Shown: positions 24,838 to 33,434, counted from the stretch's first letter. The stretch: 42,217 nt of DNA from an uncultured Hyphomicrobiales bacterium (GCA_902826715.1 CADEFX010000010.1:1-42217), one strand, 5' to 3'. Numbers and translations are program-made. The notes: generated by a model from the sequence alone, not told the origin.

Positions 24838-25281
24838 CTACAACGCGACGCCTTCCCATTCCGACAACTTTTGGCGCCAGTCCGCTGAAACCTCGGCGGG
24901 AGTCACTTTGTCGGGGCCGAGTGCAACGATCACCGTGTCAGCCTCGGCGATGAGCGTACCGTCCGTTTCGCGCCAGATCTCCTGGCGCAACGTGAAGGAC
25001 TTGCGACCGATGCGAGCGGCCTTGCAGCCGCTGACAAGGTCATCGCCGTAAAATCCTTGCGCCCGGAAGCTGCAATCGACGCGGGCGAGAATGAGCCCAA
25101 GCTCGTTCCATCCGACCAACCCCACGTCGATGGTGTACTCGATGCGCGACTGCTCCAGCAAACGGAAGACGGCGACGTTGTTGAGATGGCCATAGACGTC
25201 GATATGGCCGATCCGCACGCTCATAGGGGTCTTATGTCGGAAGTCGGCGGCACGTGCCACGCGGGATACGGGAAGGTTCAA
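24838..25281 (-). CDS. Hot-dog fold acyl-CoA thioesterase (4HBT/YbgC-like)
   Basis: The 147-residue protein hydrolyses acyl-CoA thioesters by family. The catalytic-motif region is HIDVYGHLNNVAVFRLLEQSR at about residues 25-45; it has the conserved Asp, Gly-His and Asn-Asn of the 4-hydroxybenzoyl-CoA thioesterase group. The start is a TTG at 25281 with GAGGA six bases upstream. The next in-frame candidate, an ATG 19 codons in, would lose the first beta-strand. The gene is followed 60 bp later by the CoA-transferase and probably shares its transcript. It may recycle CoA from an intermediate of the pathway. Confidence 0.88.
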   Translation of the reverse strand: MNLPVSRVARAADFRHKTPMSVRIGHIDVYGHLNNVAVFRLLEQSRIEYTIDVGLVGWNELGLILARVDCSFRAQGFYGDDLVSGCKAARIGRKSFTLRQEIWRETDGTLIAEADTVIVALGPDKVTPAEVSADWRQKLSEWEGVAL

Positions 25282-25582
25282 TGCTGGTCCTCATCACTAC
25301 GTTAGTAGTTGCGAACGGCTCTGCGGATAAGCAAGCCCAAGCAGTTCAGTGTTGCTGAATTGAAGATCGCTGTGATCCACCATTCTTGCCTATCCCAAGT
25401 TGTCGACAAGGCCGCCCGAATCTTGATTTCGCATTAAAGACTACTGCCTGGTAGTAGCCTACACTCGTTATTGTAGCGCGGTTGATGATGACACGGCCTC
25501 CGAACACGAGTGGCAGCATATCCTCCGGATGGTCGTTCGTCTCAACTTCGCACGCGAATGATCGCACGCGAGGAGATCCGAT
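25282..25582. promoter_or_regulatory. Divergent intergenic region between thioesterase and PEP-mutase-family genes
   Basis: No gene is seen in these 301 bases. A small dyad, CTACT-N7-AGTAG, lies at 25441-25457, in the middle of the region, and is a possible operator. A TTGATT at 25423 could be a -35 element, but I see no good -10 at the right distance. GAGGAG before the ATG at 25583 is the ribosome-binding site of the plus-strand gene. Confidence 0.35.
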
Positions 25583-26407
25583 ATGACGGTGAGCCAGAAT
25601 GACAAGGCCGCGAACTTCCGCGCCCTCCATGAGGGGCCACGCGCGTTCGTGATTGGCAATCCATGGGATGCTGGCTCCGCTCGCGTCCTCGCCGCGCTTG
25701 GCTTCCCGGCGCTTGCGACGTCCAGCGGCGCCAAAGCCGGTGTTCTAGGCAAACGTGACGGCAAGGTAACGCGCGAGGAGGCTCTGGCGAATGCACGCAT
25801 GATCGTGGAGGCCACAGATTTGCCCGTCTCGGCCGACCTCGAGAAGTGCTTCGGCGATGCGCCATCGGAGGTCGCGGAAACCATTCGACTTGCGGGGGAC
25901 GTGGGGCTCGTTGGGGGCTCGGTAGAGGACGCCACCGGAGACCCGGACCGTCCCCTGTATGATATTGGACAGGCCACAGAGCGCGTGGCGGCCGCGGCCG
26001 AGGCAGCGCGTGCGCTGCCGTTTTCCTTTATGCTCACCGCGCGCACGGAGAGCTTCCTGCGCGGCAACCCAAACCTGGACGAGGTGATCAAGCGACTGCA
26101 GGCCTTCGAGAAGATCGGCGCCGATGTGTTGATGGCGCCGGGGCTGCCCGATCTTGCGGCAGTGCGCGCAGTGTGTTCGGCTGTGTCCAAGCCGGTCAAC
26201 TTCATGGCCGGCATCAAGGGCAAGTCTTTTTCTGTCGCCGAACTTGAAGCGGCGGGCGTGCGCCGCATCAGCCTGGCGACTTCACTCTACCGCATCGCCA
26301 TGACGGGTCTCGTCGAGGCTGCCCGCGAGGTAAAAGAAAACGGCACCTTCGGTTACATCGACCGCTCCATTCCGACGCCCGATCTCGCCGCCTTCATGCA
26401 GAGCTGA
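25583..26407 (+). CDS. Isocitrate lyase/PEP mutase superfamily enzyme
   Basis: This 274-residue TIM-barrel enzyme forms or breaks C-C bonds next to a 2-oxo or 2-hydroxy acid, or decarboxylates oxaloacetate. Family marks are NPWDAGSARVLAALGFPALATSS at the N-terminus and PVSADLEKCFGD around residues 80-91 (the metal-ligand region), then GGSVEDATGD. The KKCGH signature of true isocitrate and methylisocitrate lyases is absent, so it belongs to the oxaloacetate-decarboxylase-like or carboxyvinyl-phosphonate-like branch. In that branch the metal region usually reads ADLENGYGD; here Lys-Cys replaces Asn-Gly. GAGGAG lies seven bases before the ATG. It converges with the alpha/beta hydrolase gene, leaving 157 bp without an obvious terminator. 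Confidence 0.88.
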   Translation: MTVSQNDKAANFRALHEGPRAFVIGNPWDAGSARVLAALGFPALATSSGAKAGVLGKRDGKVTREEALANARMIVEATDLPVSADLEKCFGDAPSEVAETIRLAGDVGLVGGSVEDATGDPDRPLYDIGQATERVAAAAEAARALPFSFMLTARTESFLRGNPNLDEVIKRLQAFEKIGADVLMAPGLPDLAAVRAVCSAVSKPVNFMAGIKGKSFSVAELEAAGVRRISLATSLYRIAMTGLVEAAREVKENGTFGYIDRSIPTPDLAAFMQS

Positions 26408-26564
26408 CGCGACGGGTCGGCTGCAGCCAACCACGATCGGCCAAGCGCAAGGTCATTCATCTTCGCTTCTGGAAGTGGCACAAACTCGAGTGATCTCATT
26501 CTAGGACCTCCGCCCATCTATCAGGTTTGGAGCTCCTACTAGTGTTCAACGCCCATCCTATCTT

Positions 26565-27407
26565 TCACATCCCGCGAGGACGCCAGCCCTTCGATTCGAC
26601 GAGCGCGAAGAAGTCTTCCGTCAGCCGGTGCGTCAGGTCAGGCTCTTCCAAGTTCACGAGATGGCCGGTCGCCGGTGCGACTGCCAGCCGGATCGCCGGG
26701 CTAACCTCCTTCAAAAACAGGCCCGCCTCCACTGCGGCGCCGTCTTCATCTCCGACGACGACCAGTCCCGGTACCTTCATTGCCGTCAATTCCGTGCCCA
26801 TACGGAAAAGTGAGGGCCTGCGAGCCATAACGTAACGGGTAATGAGGGCATTACCCTGAGCGGAATGGTTCATGAAGCGCTGGCAAAATTCTGCGAAGGC
26901 GCGGGGGTTCTTGCGCTTGAGTTGAGCGCGGTTGGGTGCCTCGCTTAGCCCCTTCAATACCTCGCCGAGGCCGCCCTCCTCGTAGAGTTTCGCGCGTGCC
27001 TCGGCCTTCTCCTCAAAATCGGCCTGGCGTGGATCGCCGCCGCTGCCGATGCCGATCATAGTGACCGACATCGCCATTTGCGGATATCGCAGGGCAAAAT
27101 CCAGAGCCGTACGTGAGCCCATCGAACAGCCGACCATGTGTGACTTATGGAGCTTGAGATGCCTCATCACCGCAGCAACGTCATCGACCGCTTGGCCATG
27201 CGAATAGTTTTCTGGCGAGGTCGGCACGTCCGACGGCGGATATCCGCGCGCGTTGAACGCGACGCATTGATAGCGGCGGCTGAAGTGTTGGATCTGCTTC
27301 TCCCAGCTCCACAAGTCGCCGGAGAATTCGTGCACGAACACGATAGGCGTGCCCGAGCCGGCCTCCTCGTAATACAGGCGTGCGCCGTTAGACTGGACGT
27401 ATGGCAT
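26565..27407 (-). CDS. Alpha/beta hydrolase (first of two similar copies)
   Basis: This 280-residue hydrolase starts at the ATG at 27407 (MPYVQSNG). The frame extends to 27449, but the longer form adds a tail not expected in the family. The nucleophile elbow GCSMGS places Ser95; the His of the triad is in ATGHLVNLEEP near the C-terminus. The oxyanion region reads FVHEFSGD rather than the usual HG. Its segments RGYPPSDVP, HFSRxYxC and the whole N-terminal half closely match the hydrolase at 41145-42029. It probably cleaves an ester, amide or lactone; no substrate can be named. It is transcribed divergently from the flavoprotein gene at 27680. Confidence 0.9.
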   Translation of the reverse strand: MPYVQSNGARLYYEEAGSGTPIVFVHEFSGDLWSWEKQIQHFSRRYQCVAFNARGYPPSDVPTSPENYSHGQAVDDVAAVMRHLKLHKSHMVGCSMGSRTALDFALRYPQMAMSVTMIGIGSGGDPRQADFEEKAEARAKLYEEGGLGEVLKGLSEAPNRAQLKRKNPRAFAEFCQRFMNHSAQGNALITRYVMARRPSLFRMGTELTAMKVPGLVVVGDEDGAAVEAGLFLKEVSPAIRLAVAPATGHLVNLEEPDLTHRLTEDFFALVESKGWRPRGM

Positions 27408-27518
27408 GGTATTCTTCCATGTGATCGCGACTAAGGCCCTAATAGACAATATTGGATCAGCGGAGCGGGGCGACTAGAATCGACAGTGCATAAGTCAGCC
27501 ATGAGGGACGAAGCGAAC

Positions 27519-27683
27519 ATGATCCGCTTTTGGCGTCGGCCCACCCACCTTAGCCTGGCAACCGCCAGCTGCTGGCGGGCACCCTTGGAAGGGGTCAACC
27601 GTACTGGGGCATTGACGTGCTTGCGGATGGGCCGTGCCGGGAGCCATAGTCAACCGGACGTCCCATTGAGGATCGCAGCATGA
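27519..27683 (+). CDS. Possible 54-residue leader peptide coupled to the flavoprotein gene
   Basis: This is an open frame from the ATG at 27519 (GAGGG about 11 bases upstream) to a TGA that overlaps the ATG of the flavoprotein gene (ATGA at 27680). The peptide starts MIRFWRRPTHLSL and is Arg-, Trp- and Cys-rich, with no known domain. The coding stretch includes two hairpins (27562-27593). The overlap suggests coupled translation, and the layout suggests an attenuation-type leader. A chance open frame in GC-rich DNA is a real alternative. Confidence 0.35.
   Translation: MIRFWRRPTHLSLATASCWRAPLEGVNRTGALTCLRMGRAGSHSQPDVPLRIAA
27562..27593 (+). promoter_or_regulatory. Two tandem hairpins in the leader of the flavoprotein gene
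   Basis: CCGCCAG-CTG-CTGGCGG (27562-27578) is a perfect seven-base-pair hairpin. It is followed within three bases by CCCT-TGGA-AGGG (27582-27593). They lie about 90-120 bases before the flavoprotein ATG. No T-run follows. The flanks share GGCAACC and GTCAACC. This is a candidate cis-acting RNA element; I could not match it to a known riboswitch class. Confidence 0.45.
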
Positions 27684-29743
27684 AGCAATCTGAAGCAACG
27701 CCACTTCCGCACGGGCTCCGCCGCTCTGACCCTCTGCTCGCTCCTCTGAAAATCCGCAACCTTACTTTCCGCAACCGGATCATGAGTACGAGCCATGCTT
27801 GCGGGCTCGAAGAAAACGGCATGCCGACGGAGCGTTATCAGCTCTATCACGCTGAGAAAGCGAAGGGCGGCTTGGCCCTCACGATGTTTGGAGGATCATC
27901 GAACGTTGCCCCCGACAGTCCAAATATCTTCCGCCAATTGAATGTCGGCGTGGACGAGGTGATCCCGCACCTGCAAAAGTTTTCCGAGCGCATTCACTCC
28001 CATGGCGCCGCGATCATGTGTCAGATTACGCACCTGGGACGGCGTGGCGAACCGTATGCGTCCAACTGGCTGCCGACGATCGCTCCGTCGCCGATCCGTG
28101 AGACGCTGCATCGCAGTTTTCCCAAGGAAATGGATGAGCATGACATCGCGCGCGTGATCAAGGCGTACGGCGCAGCCGCCAGGCGTTGCCAGGAGGGTGG
28201 ACTCGACGGCATCGAGGCGCTGGCAGGCGGCCACCTGATCGGCCAGTTCCTATCGCCCAGCATGAATCACCGCACCGACAAGTGGGGTGGTTCCGTCGAG
28301 AACCGTTGCCGCTTCGGCCTGATGATCTACGAGGAAATGCGCCGGCGGGTCGGCGATCATTTCCTCCTCGGCTTCCGCTACGTGGTCGACGAGGGGCCGG
28401 TAGGCATGAATTTTGATGAGTGCCTGGAGATCGCCAAGATATTCGAGCGCACTGGGCATATCGATTTTTTCAATGCCATCTACGGCCGCATGGACACCGA
28501 GATTGGTCTTGCGGTCGATAACATGCCGGGCATGGCGTCCGGCATCGCTCCCTGGCTGAAGCCGGTCGGCGACTTCAAGCGTGAAGTCAAACTGCCGGTT
28601 TTCCATGCCGCCCGCGTCGCCGACGTTGCGAGCGCCCGCCATGCCATCGCTGAGGGACTGCTCGACATGGTGGCCATGACGCGGGCGCAGATCGCCGATC
28701 CGCACCTGGTTTCGAAGATAATGACGGGCCGCGAGCAGGAAATCCGGCCCTGCGTCGGCGCCACGCATTGTCAGTCGCCTTACCGGCCGAGCTGCCTGCA
28801 CAATCCCTCGACCGGCCGCGAGAAGATCCTGCCGCACGATATCGAGCGTTCGCCACGCGCCGGACGCAAGGTCGTGGTGATCGGCGGTGGTCCTGCCGGG
28901 CTCGAAGCTGCGCGTGTCTCGGCGACGCGCGGCCACAACGTGGTGCTGCTCGAGGCCTCGGGCCAACTCGGCGGACAGTTGCTGATGGCCGCCCGCGCCA
29001 GTTGGCGTCGCGACGTAATCGGCATCGTCGACTGGCGCTGCGCCGAACTCGAGAGGCTAGGCGTTGAGGTCCGCCTCAACATGTATGCCGAGCGCGACGA
29101 TGTTCTGACATTGAAGCCCGACGTCGTCATCGTTGCGACCGGCGGTACGCCCGACATCGATTGGATCAAGGGCGCCGAGCATGTCACTTCGGCCTGGGAT
29201 GTGATCGGGGGCACCGTTCCGCTGGGTGCCGACATCGTGGTCTACGACGGCACTGGGAGGCACCCGGGAGCACAGGTGTTGGAACTCGCCGCCCGCGACG
29301 GCCGGCAGGTGGCGTTCTACTCAATCGACAACCAGTTGGCGCAGGAATTGACCTATGCGGAGCGCATCATCTGGAAAAGGCGGGCTTACGAGCTCGACGT
29401 CAAGATGCACTTCGATCACCAGATCGAGCAGGTCGAGCGACGCGGAAACCGCCTCCACGTGATGTTTCGTAATCTTGCGACGGCTAAGACCGTCGAGCGC
29501 ATCACCGATCAGCTGATCGTCGATCACGGCACGCTGCCGGCCGATGGCATCTATCAAGAATTGAGAGCTGACGCCTCCAACGCTGGCGTTACCGACATTG
29601 ATGCTTTGCTGGCACTGCAGGAGCAGCCGTCCTTCATTAACCCCGCTGGCACCTTTGAGCTGCACCGGGTGGGCGATGCCGTCGCCAGCCGTAACGTGCA
29701 CGCTGCTGTTCTGGATTCAATGCGGCTGTGCAGGGCCCTATGA
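27680..29743 (+). CDS. Old Yellow Enzyme-family NADH:flavin oxidoreductase with FAD/NAD domain (demethylase/dienoyl-CoA reductase type)
   Basis: This 687-residue multidomain flavoprotein is of the trimethylamine dehydrogenase/2,4-dienoyl-CoA reductase/N-methylproline demethylase type. An N-terminal FMN TIM barrel covers residues about 15-350 (GGHLIGQFLSPSMNHRTDKWGG region around 186-206). A Cys cluster follows (Cys358, Cys364, Cys372), then an FAD/NAD(P) domain from about 398 (VVIGGGPAGLEAAR). The usual CxxC of the 4Fe-4S motif reads CVGATHC, with Ala361 where the second Cys normally is. From memory this CVGATxC form recurs in the N-methylproline demethylase branch. GAGGA precedes the ATG. 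The stop overlaps the dehydrogenase start (ATGA). Demethylation of an N-methyl amino acid is a fair guess; the reaction is not proven. Confidence 0.9.
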   Translation: MKQSEATPLPHGLRRSDPLLAPLKIRNLTFRNRIMSTSHACGLEENGMPTERYQLYHAEKAKGGLALTMFGGSSNVAPDSPNIFRQLNVGVDEVIPHLQKFSERIHSHGAAIMCQITHLGRRGEPYASNWLPTIAPSPIRETLHRSFPKEMDEHDIARVIKAYGAAARRCQEGGLDGIEALAGGHLIGQFLSPSMNHRTDKWGGSVENRCRFGLMIYEEMRRRVGDHFLLGFRYVVDEGPVGMNFDECLEIAKIFERTGHIDFFNAIYGRMDTEIGLAVDNMPGMASGIAPWLKPVGDFKREVKLPVFHAARVADVASARHAIAEGLLDMVAMTRAQIADPHLVSKIMTGREQEIRPCVGATHCQSPYRPSCLHNPSTGREKILPHDIERSPRAGRKVVVIGGGPAGLEAARVSATRGHNVVLLEASGQLGGQLLMAARASWRRDVIGIVDWRCAELERLGVEVRLNMYAERDDVLTLKPDVVIVATGGTPDIDWIKGAEHVTSAWDVIGGTVPLGADIVVYDGTGRHPGAQVLELAARDGRQVAFYSIDNQLAQELTYAERIIWKRRAYELDVKMHFDHQIEQVERRGNRLHVMFRNLATAKTVERITDQLIVDHGTLPADGIYQELRADASNAGVTDIDALLALQEQPSFINPAGTFELHRVGDAVASRNVHAAVLDSMRLCRAL

Positions 29744-30681
29744 CCGAAGCCCAAATGGCGTATGTCGATTGCTCGCCACTGATGCGCAGTCTGCTCGACG
29801 AGATCGGCTCGCCGGGCGACATGAAGGTGTATGAGGGGGACCCGAGTCCGAGCGAGCTCGCGGTTTTGATCGCGGACGCCGCGGTCGTTCTCAATGGCCA
29901 CACCAAGATGGATGATGCGCTGCTGGCACGCGCACCGCTTTTGCGGTCGATCGTGTTTCTCGGTACTGGTGCGGCCAGTTACGTCGACTTGGCCGCGGCC
30001 GACCGGCGCGGTATTCGGGTTCGCACGATCCGCGGCTACGGTGACCGCACGGTTGCCGAGCACGCGTTTGCATTGCTGCTCGCCGCCGCCCGCAACATCG
30101 CCGCGATGGATCGCAATATGCGTGCCGGGCAATGGGCCGTCAGCGAAGGCATTGAGTTGCGGGGGCGGACACTTGGCTTGATCGGTCTGGGGGGCGTCGG
30201 ATCGGAGATGGCGCGCATCGGGGCGTCCTTCGGCATGCATGTCATCGCCTGGAACCGATCCGGCATCCCCGCGGGCGTGCCGGCGCGGTCGGTGGCGCTC
30301 GAAGAGCTTCTTGGCGCGTCGGACGCCGTCAGTTTGCATCTGGCGCTGGTACCTGAAACCAATGGCCTGCTCGATGGGTTGCGACTCGCGTTGTTGAAAC
30401 CAGGTGTGGTGCTGGTCAATACTGCCCGCGGGGCGCTGATCGACGAAGCGGCCTTGATCGCAGCTCTGCGGAGCGGGGCCATAGGTCATGCCGCGCTTGA
30501 CGTATTTTCAAGCGAGCCGTTGCCGGCCGATCATCCATTGACCATGCTCCCGAACGTCACGTTGACTGCACATGCGGGCTGGAAGTCGCGGCAGGCGAGT
30601 GATCGGTTGCTGCGGATGGCGCTCGATCTCGCAACTGACGATGCCAGCAAGATCGTTGCCGGTCAGTCGCTGAGCACGTAG
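29740..30681 (+). CDS. D-2-hydroxyacid dehydrogenase (NAD-dependent)
   Basis: The 313-residue enzyme interconverts a 2-oxo acid and a D-2-hydroxy acid. The nucleotide-binding motif GLGGVG is at residues 149-154. Catalytic residues are Arg230 (TARGAL), Glu259 (FSSEP) and His278 (TAHAG). The ATG at 29740 overlaps the flavoprotein stop, so I prefer it to the start at 29728. Co-translation suggests that it acts on a product of the flavoprotein. Its 3' end overlaps the convergent ABC ATPase gene by 19 bases. The closest general relatives are phosphoglycerate dehydrogenase-like and glyoxylate reductase-like enzymes; the substrate is open. Confidence 0.92.
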   Translation: MTEAQMAYVDCSPLMRSLLDEIGSPGDMKVYEGDPSPSELAVLIADAAVVLNGHTKMDDALLARAPLLRSIVFLGTGAASYVDLAAADRRGIRVRTIRGYGDRTVAEHAFALLLAAARNIAAMDRNMRAGQWAVSEGIELRGRTLGLIGLGGVGSEMARIGASFGMHVIAWNRSGIPAGVPARSVALEELLGASDAVSLHLALVPETNGLLDGLRLALLKPGVVLVNTARGALIDEAALIAALRSGAIGHAALDVFSSEPLPADHPLTMLPNVTLTAHAGWKSRQASDRLLRMALDLATDDASKIVAGQSLST

Positions 30682-31610
30682 GGGCAGGCGACTGTATGCG
30701 TGTCACCGACCGCCTGCAATTCGGGCCGGTGCGCGGCGCAGTCGGAGCGTGCGATCGGGCATCGCGATCGGTATCGGCAGCCGCTCGATGCCGGTGCCGG
30801 TGGAGCGAGCGCCGCCAGCCCACCGCCGTCGTCGTCGTCAAGCGTTGACAGCAGGGCGCGGGTGTAAGGATGGCGGGGATTGGAAAAAACGTCCGCCGTC
30901 GCGCCCACTTCCACCAGCCGGCCGAAGAACATCACGCCAATGCGGTCGCACAAGTAACGTGCCACGCGCAGATCATGCGTGATGAACAGTAAGGCAACGC
31001 CGGTCGCCGACTGCACGTCGCGCAGCAGATTGAGGATCTGGGCGCGTACCGATACGTCAAGCTTGCTGACCGCCTCATCGGCGACGATCAGGCGCGGTTC
31101 GACCGCAAGTGCGCGAGCGACCGCGACACGCTGCAGCTGACCGCCCGACATTTCGTGCGGGTAGCGGGCCGCGAACTGCGGCCCGAGACCGACACGGGAC
31201 AAGAGATCTTGAACCTTGCTTTGGATCTGATGAGCCGGGCCGGGCTTGTGCAAACGCAATGGCAGCGCCACCGCGTCGCCAATTCGCACGCGCGGATTGA
31301 ACGACGACAGCGGATCCTGGAATACCATCTGCATTTGACGGCGGATCGGTCGCAACGCTTTCTCGCCAAGGCGGGTAATATCGCAGCCCTCGAACTGCAG
31401 CGTGCCGGCCGCGGGCTTGTAGAGCCGCAGGATCGTCTTCGCGAGTGTCGTCTTGCCCGAGCCGGACTCGCCGACCAGACCCACGACTTCCCCCCGCGCA
31501 ACCTTCAAGCTGACATCGTCGACGGCGTGGAACATCCCGCTGCCACCTGACTGGGCGAAGCTGACGACCAGCCTCGACACCTCGATCAGTGTTTGTGATT
31601 GCTCAGCCAT
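30663..31610 (-). CDS. Oligopeptide-type ABC transporter ATPase (OppF/DppF-like)
   Basis: The 315-residue ATPase energises peptide or related solute import. It has Walker A GESGSGKTT, signature MSGGQLQRV and Walker B LIVADEAVSKLD. A C-terminal oligopeptide-type extension carries a Cys-rich motif (CRYRSRCP...C) as in Opp/Dpp ATPases, where it can hold a 4Fe-4S cluster. The ATG at 31610 is internal to a longer frame; it is chosen because it falls eight bases inside the end of the partner ATPase gene and matches the family N-terminus. It is the last gene of the operon, and its 3' end overlaps the dehydrogenase gene from the other strand. Confidence 0.94.
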   Translation of the reverse strand: MAEQSQTLIEVSRLVVSFAQSGGSGMFHAVDDVSLKVARGEVVGLVGESGSGKTTLAKTILRLYKPAAGTLQFEGCDITRLGEKALRPIRRQMQMVFQDPLSSFNPRVRIGDAVALPLRLHKPGPAHQIQSKVQDLLSRVGLGPQFAARYPHEMSGGQLQRVAVARALAVEPRLIVADEAVSKLDVSVRAQILNLLRDVQSATGVALLFITHDLRVARYLCDRIGVMFFGRLVEVGATADVFSNPRHPYTRALLSTLDDDDGGGLAALAPPAPASSGCRYRSRCPIARSDCAAHRPELQAVGDTHTVACPYVLSD

Positions 31611-32595
31611 AACGAACACACCGCACGCTGTGGTTGGGGCTAAGCGCGATGTTGGCAGGGGGGGCCGCACGACAGGCTTCGGCGGCAAACCCACAACGCG
31701 GCGCGAAGAGGCAGCCCCGCGGGCGGTGAGAACCCGATGGTAGCTCACCCGGGATTTCCTTGAGGCGTCCGCCACGCTCGTCAAGCTGGCGCGACGTCTC
31801 GATCAGTCCGATCGTGTAGGGATGCGTCGGGTTGCGGAACAATGTCTCTGCCGGCCCGGTCTCGACAATCTCTCCCGCGTACATCACGGCGATGCGGTCG
31901 CACAGTCCTGCTGCCAGCGAGATGTCGTGCGTGATGAAGATAATAGCCGAGCCAAGCTTGTCCTTGAGACGTCGAAAAAGCCCGATGATCTGGCGCTCGA
32001 CGATATTGTCCAGGTTGGTCGTCGGTTCGTCGGCAATCAGCAGATCGGGTTGCAGTGCCGCCGATAGCGCGATCAGCGTTCGTTGCAGCATGCCACCGCT
32101 GAGCTGGTGCGGATAAAGCGGCAGTATCCGTTCGGGTTGTGCAATACCGACGTCGCTAAGCCAACGATTCGCATCCTGCGTGAGATCGACGCCCTGGCGG
32201 TTCGCGCGAGTGGCGGCACGCGCAATTATCCGATCCAGATGCCAGCCAATTGACTTTGCAGGATTAAAGGCACCGACTGGATCTTGGAACACCATGGCGA
32301 GGTGGGTGCCGCGCAGCTCCCGGAATGCCTCGTCGCTGAGCGGCAGCAGCTCTTGCCCGTCGAACCGCAACTGATCGGCAGCAACTAACGCATGTTCCGG
32401 CAACAGGCGCAGGATCGACAATCCGGTGACCGATTTGCCAGATCCCGATTCACCAATGATGCCCAGGACCTCCCGGCGGCGAATTTCGAGATCGACGCGG
32501 CGGATGGCGAGCATGTCGACTTTGCCCATGCGGAACCGCGCCGATAGATTTTTTACTTCGAGTAGCGGAGGCTCAAGGTCGGCTTCTGCGCTCAT
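31603..32595 (-). CDS. Oligopeptide-type ABC transporter ATPase (OppD/DppD-like)
   Basis: This is the second ATPase of the pair, 330 residues. It has Walker A GESGSGKS, signature LSGGMLQRT and Walker B LLIADEPTTNLD. The C-terminal oligo_HPY region has the Cys motif CLFAPRCGFAAEAC. The ATG at 32595 is chosen because it overlaps the upstream permease stop by four bases (ATGA). Two different ATPases are standard for this class. The signature's Met after SGG is unusual but tolerated in the family. Confidence 0.94.
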   Translation of the reverse strand: MSAEADLEPPLLEVKNLSARFRMGKVDMLAIRRVDLEIRRREVLGIIGESGSGKSVTGLSILRLLPEHALVAADQLRFDGQELLPLSDEAFRELRGTHLAMVFQDPVGAFNPAKSIGWHLDRIIARAATRANRQGVDLTQDANRWLSDVGIAQPERILPLYPHQLSGGMLQRTLIALSAALQPDLLIADEPTTNLDNIVERQIIGLFRRLKDKLGSAIIFITHDISLAAGLCDRIAVMYAGEIVETGPAETLFRNPTHPYTIGLIETSRQLDERGGRLKEIPGELPSGSHRPRGCLFAPRCGFAAEACRAAPPANIALSPNHSVRCVRYG

Positions 32596-33434
32596 GAGGT
32601 TGTCTTCTCGCGCAGCTTGGGGTCGGTCAGATCGCGCAAGCCGTCGCCGAGCAGGTTGAGGCCCAGCAATCCGAAAGAAATGAAGAGACCGGCGAGCGTG
32701 AGCACCCACGGGCCCTGATTGAAGTACTCGCGGCCGTCGGCCATGATCACACCAAGCGACGGCGTCGGTGGCTGCACACCAAGTCCCAGGAAGCTTAGAC
32801 CGGCCTCGATAATGACGCCGAAGGCGATGGATATTGAAGCCTGCACCATGATTGGCGCCATGATGTTGGGTAGGATTTCACGGCCGAGTATGCGCGCCGT
32901 CGACTGGCCCATCAGGCGCGCGGCCTGGACGTAGGCCTCCTCGCGGACAGTCAACGCCAGATTGCGCGCCAGCCGTGCGAAGATCGGGACATAGACCAGG
33001 GCGATCGCCAGGATCACGTTGGTGACGCCAAAACCGAGAACCACCATCAGGAACAGCGCTAGTACAAAGCTTGGGAAGGCGAACAGCAGGTCGGCGCACC
33101 GCATCAAAAGCTGGTCGATCGGGTTGCCGTACCAGGCGGCTGCAAGTCCCGCCGGGATGCCGATGATCGCTGCCAGCGAGACGCCAGTGACCGATATCGC
33201 GAGCGATACGCGGCCGCCGAGCAGAACGCGGGTCAGCACGTCCCGGCCGAACGAGTCGGTGCCGAACGGGTGCGTCCATGCCGGTGGGGTGAGCAGATTG
33301 AGAAAATCCATGTCGGTCGCCGAGTAGGGCATCAGCGCGCCGCCAACCGAGATTGCCAGGAGGAACAAGCCGACGATGATAACGCCGGCCCGCGCCGTGC
33401 GATTGCTCCAAAGAGTGCGCAGGAGTACCGCCAT
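32592..33434 (-). CDS. Oligopeptide-type ABC transporter permease (OppC/DppC-like)
   Basis: The 280-residue permease has about six membrane helices, an N-terminal OppC_N segment (first helix at about residues 15-37) and a cytoplasmic EAA loop around ARLMGQSTARILGREILPN. FGTDSFGRDVLTRVL, the usual periplasmic OppC motif, lies near residues 60-75. It starts at the ATG that overlaps the previous permease's stop (TGATG at 33434). Confidence 0.93.
   Translation of the reverse strand: MAVLLRTLWSNRTARAGVIIVGLFLLAISVGGALMPYSATDMDFLNLLTPPAWTHPFGTDSFGRDVLTRVLLGGRVSLAISVTGVSLAAIIGIPAGLAAAWYGNPIDQLLMRCADLLFAFPSFVLALFLMVVLGFGVTNVILAIALVYVPIFARLARNLALTVREEAYVQAARLMGQSTARILGREILPNIMAPIMVQASISIAFGVIIEAGLSFLGLGVQPPTPSLGVIMADGREYFNQGPWVLTLAGLFISFGLLGLNLLGDGLRDLTDPKLREKTTS

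Noticed and set aside
27553..27600. Possible S-adenosylmethionine riboswitch because of GGCAACC
   Set aside because: Only the short GGCAACC string fits; the P1/P2 helices and the other conserved core parts of SAM-I or SAM-IV could not be placed.
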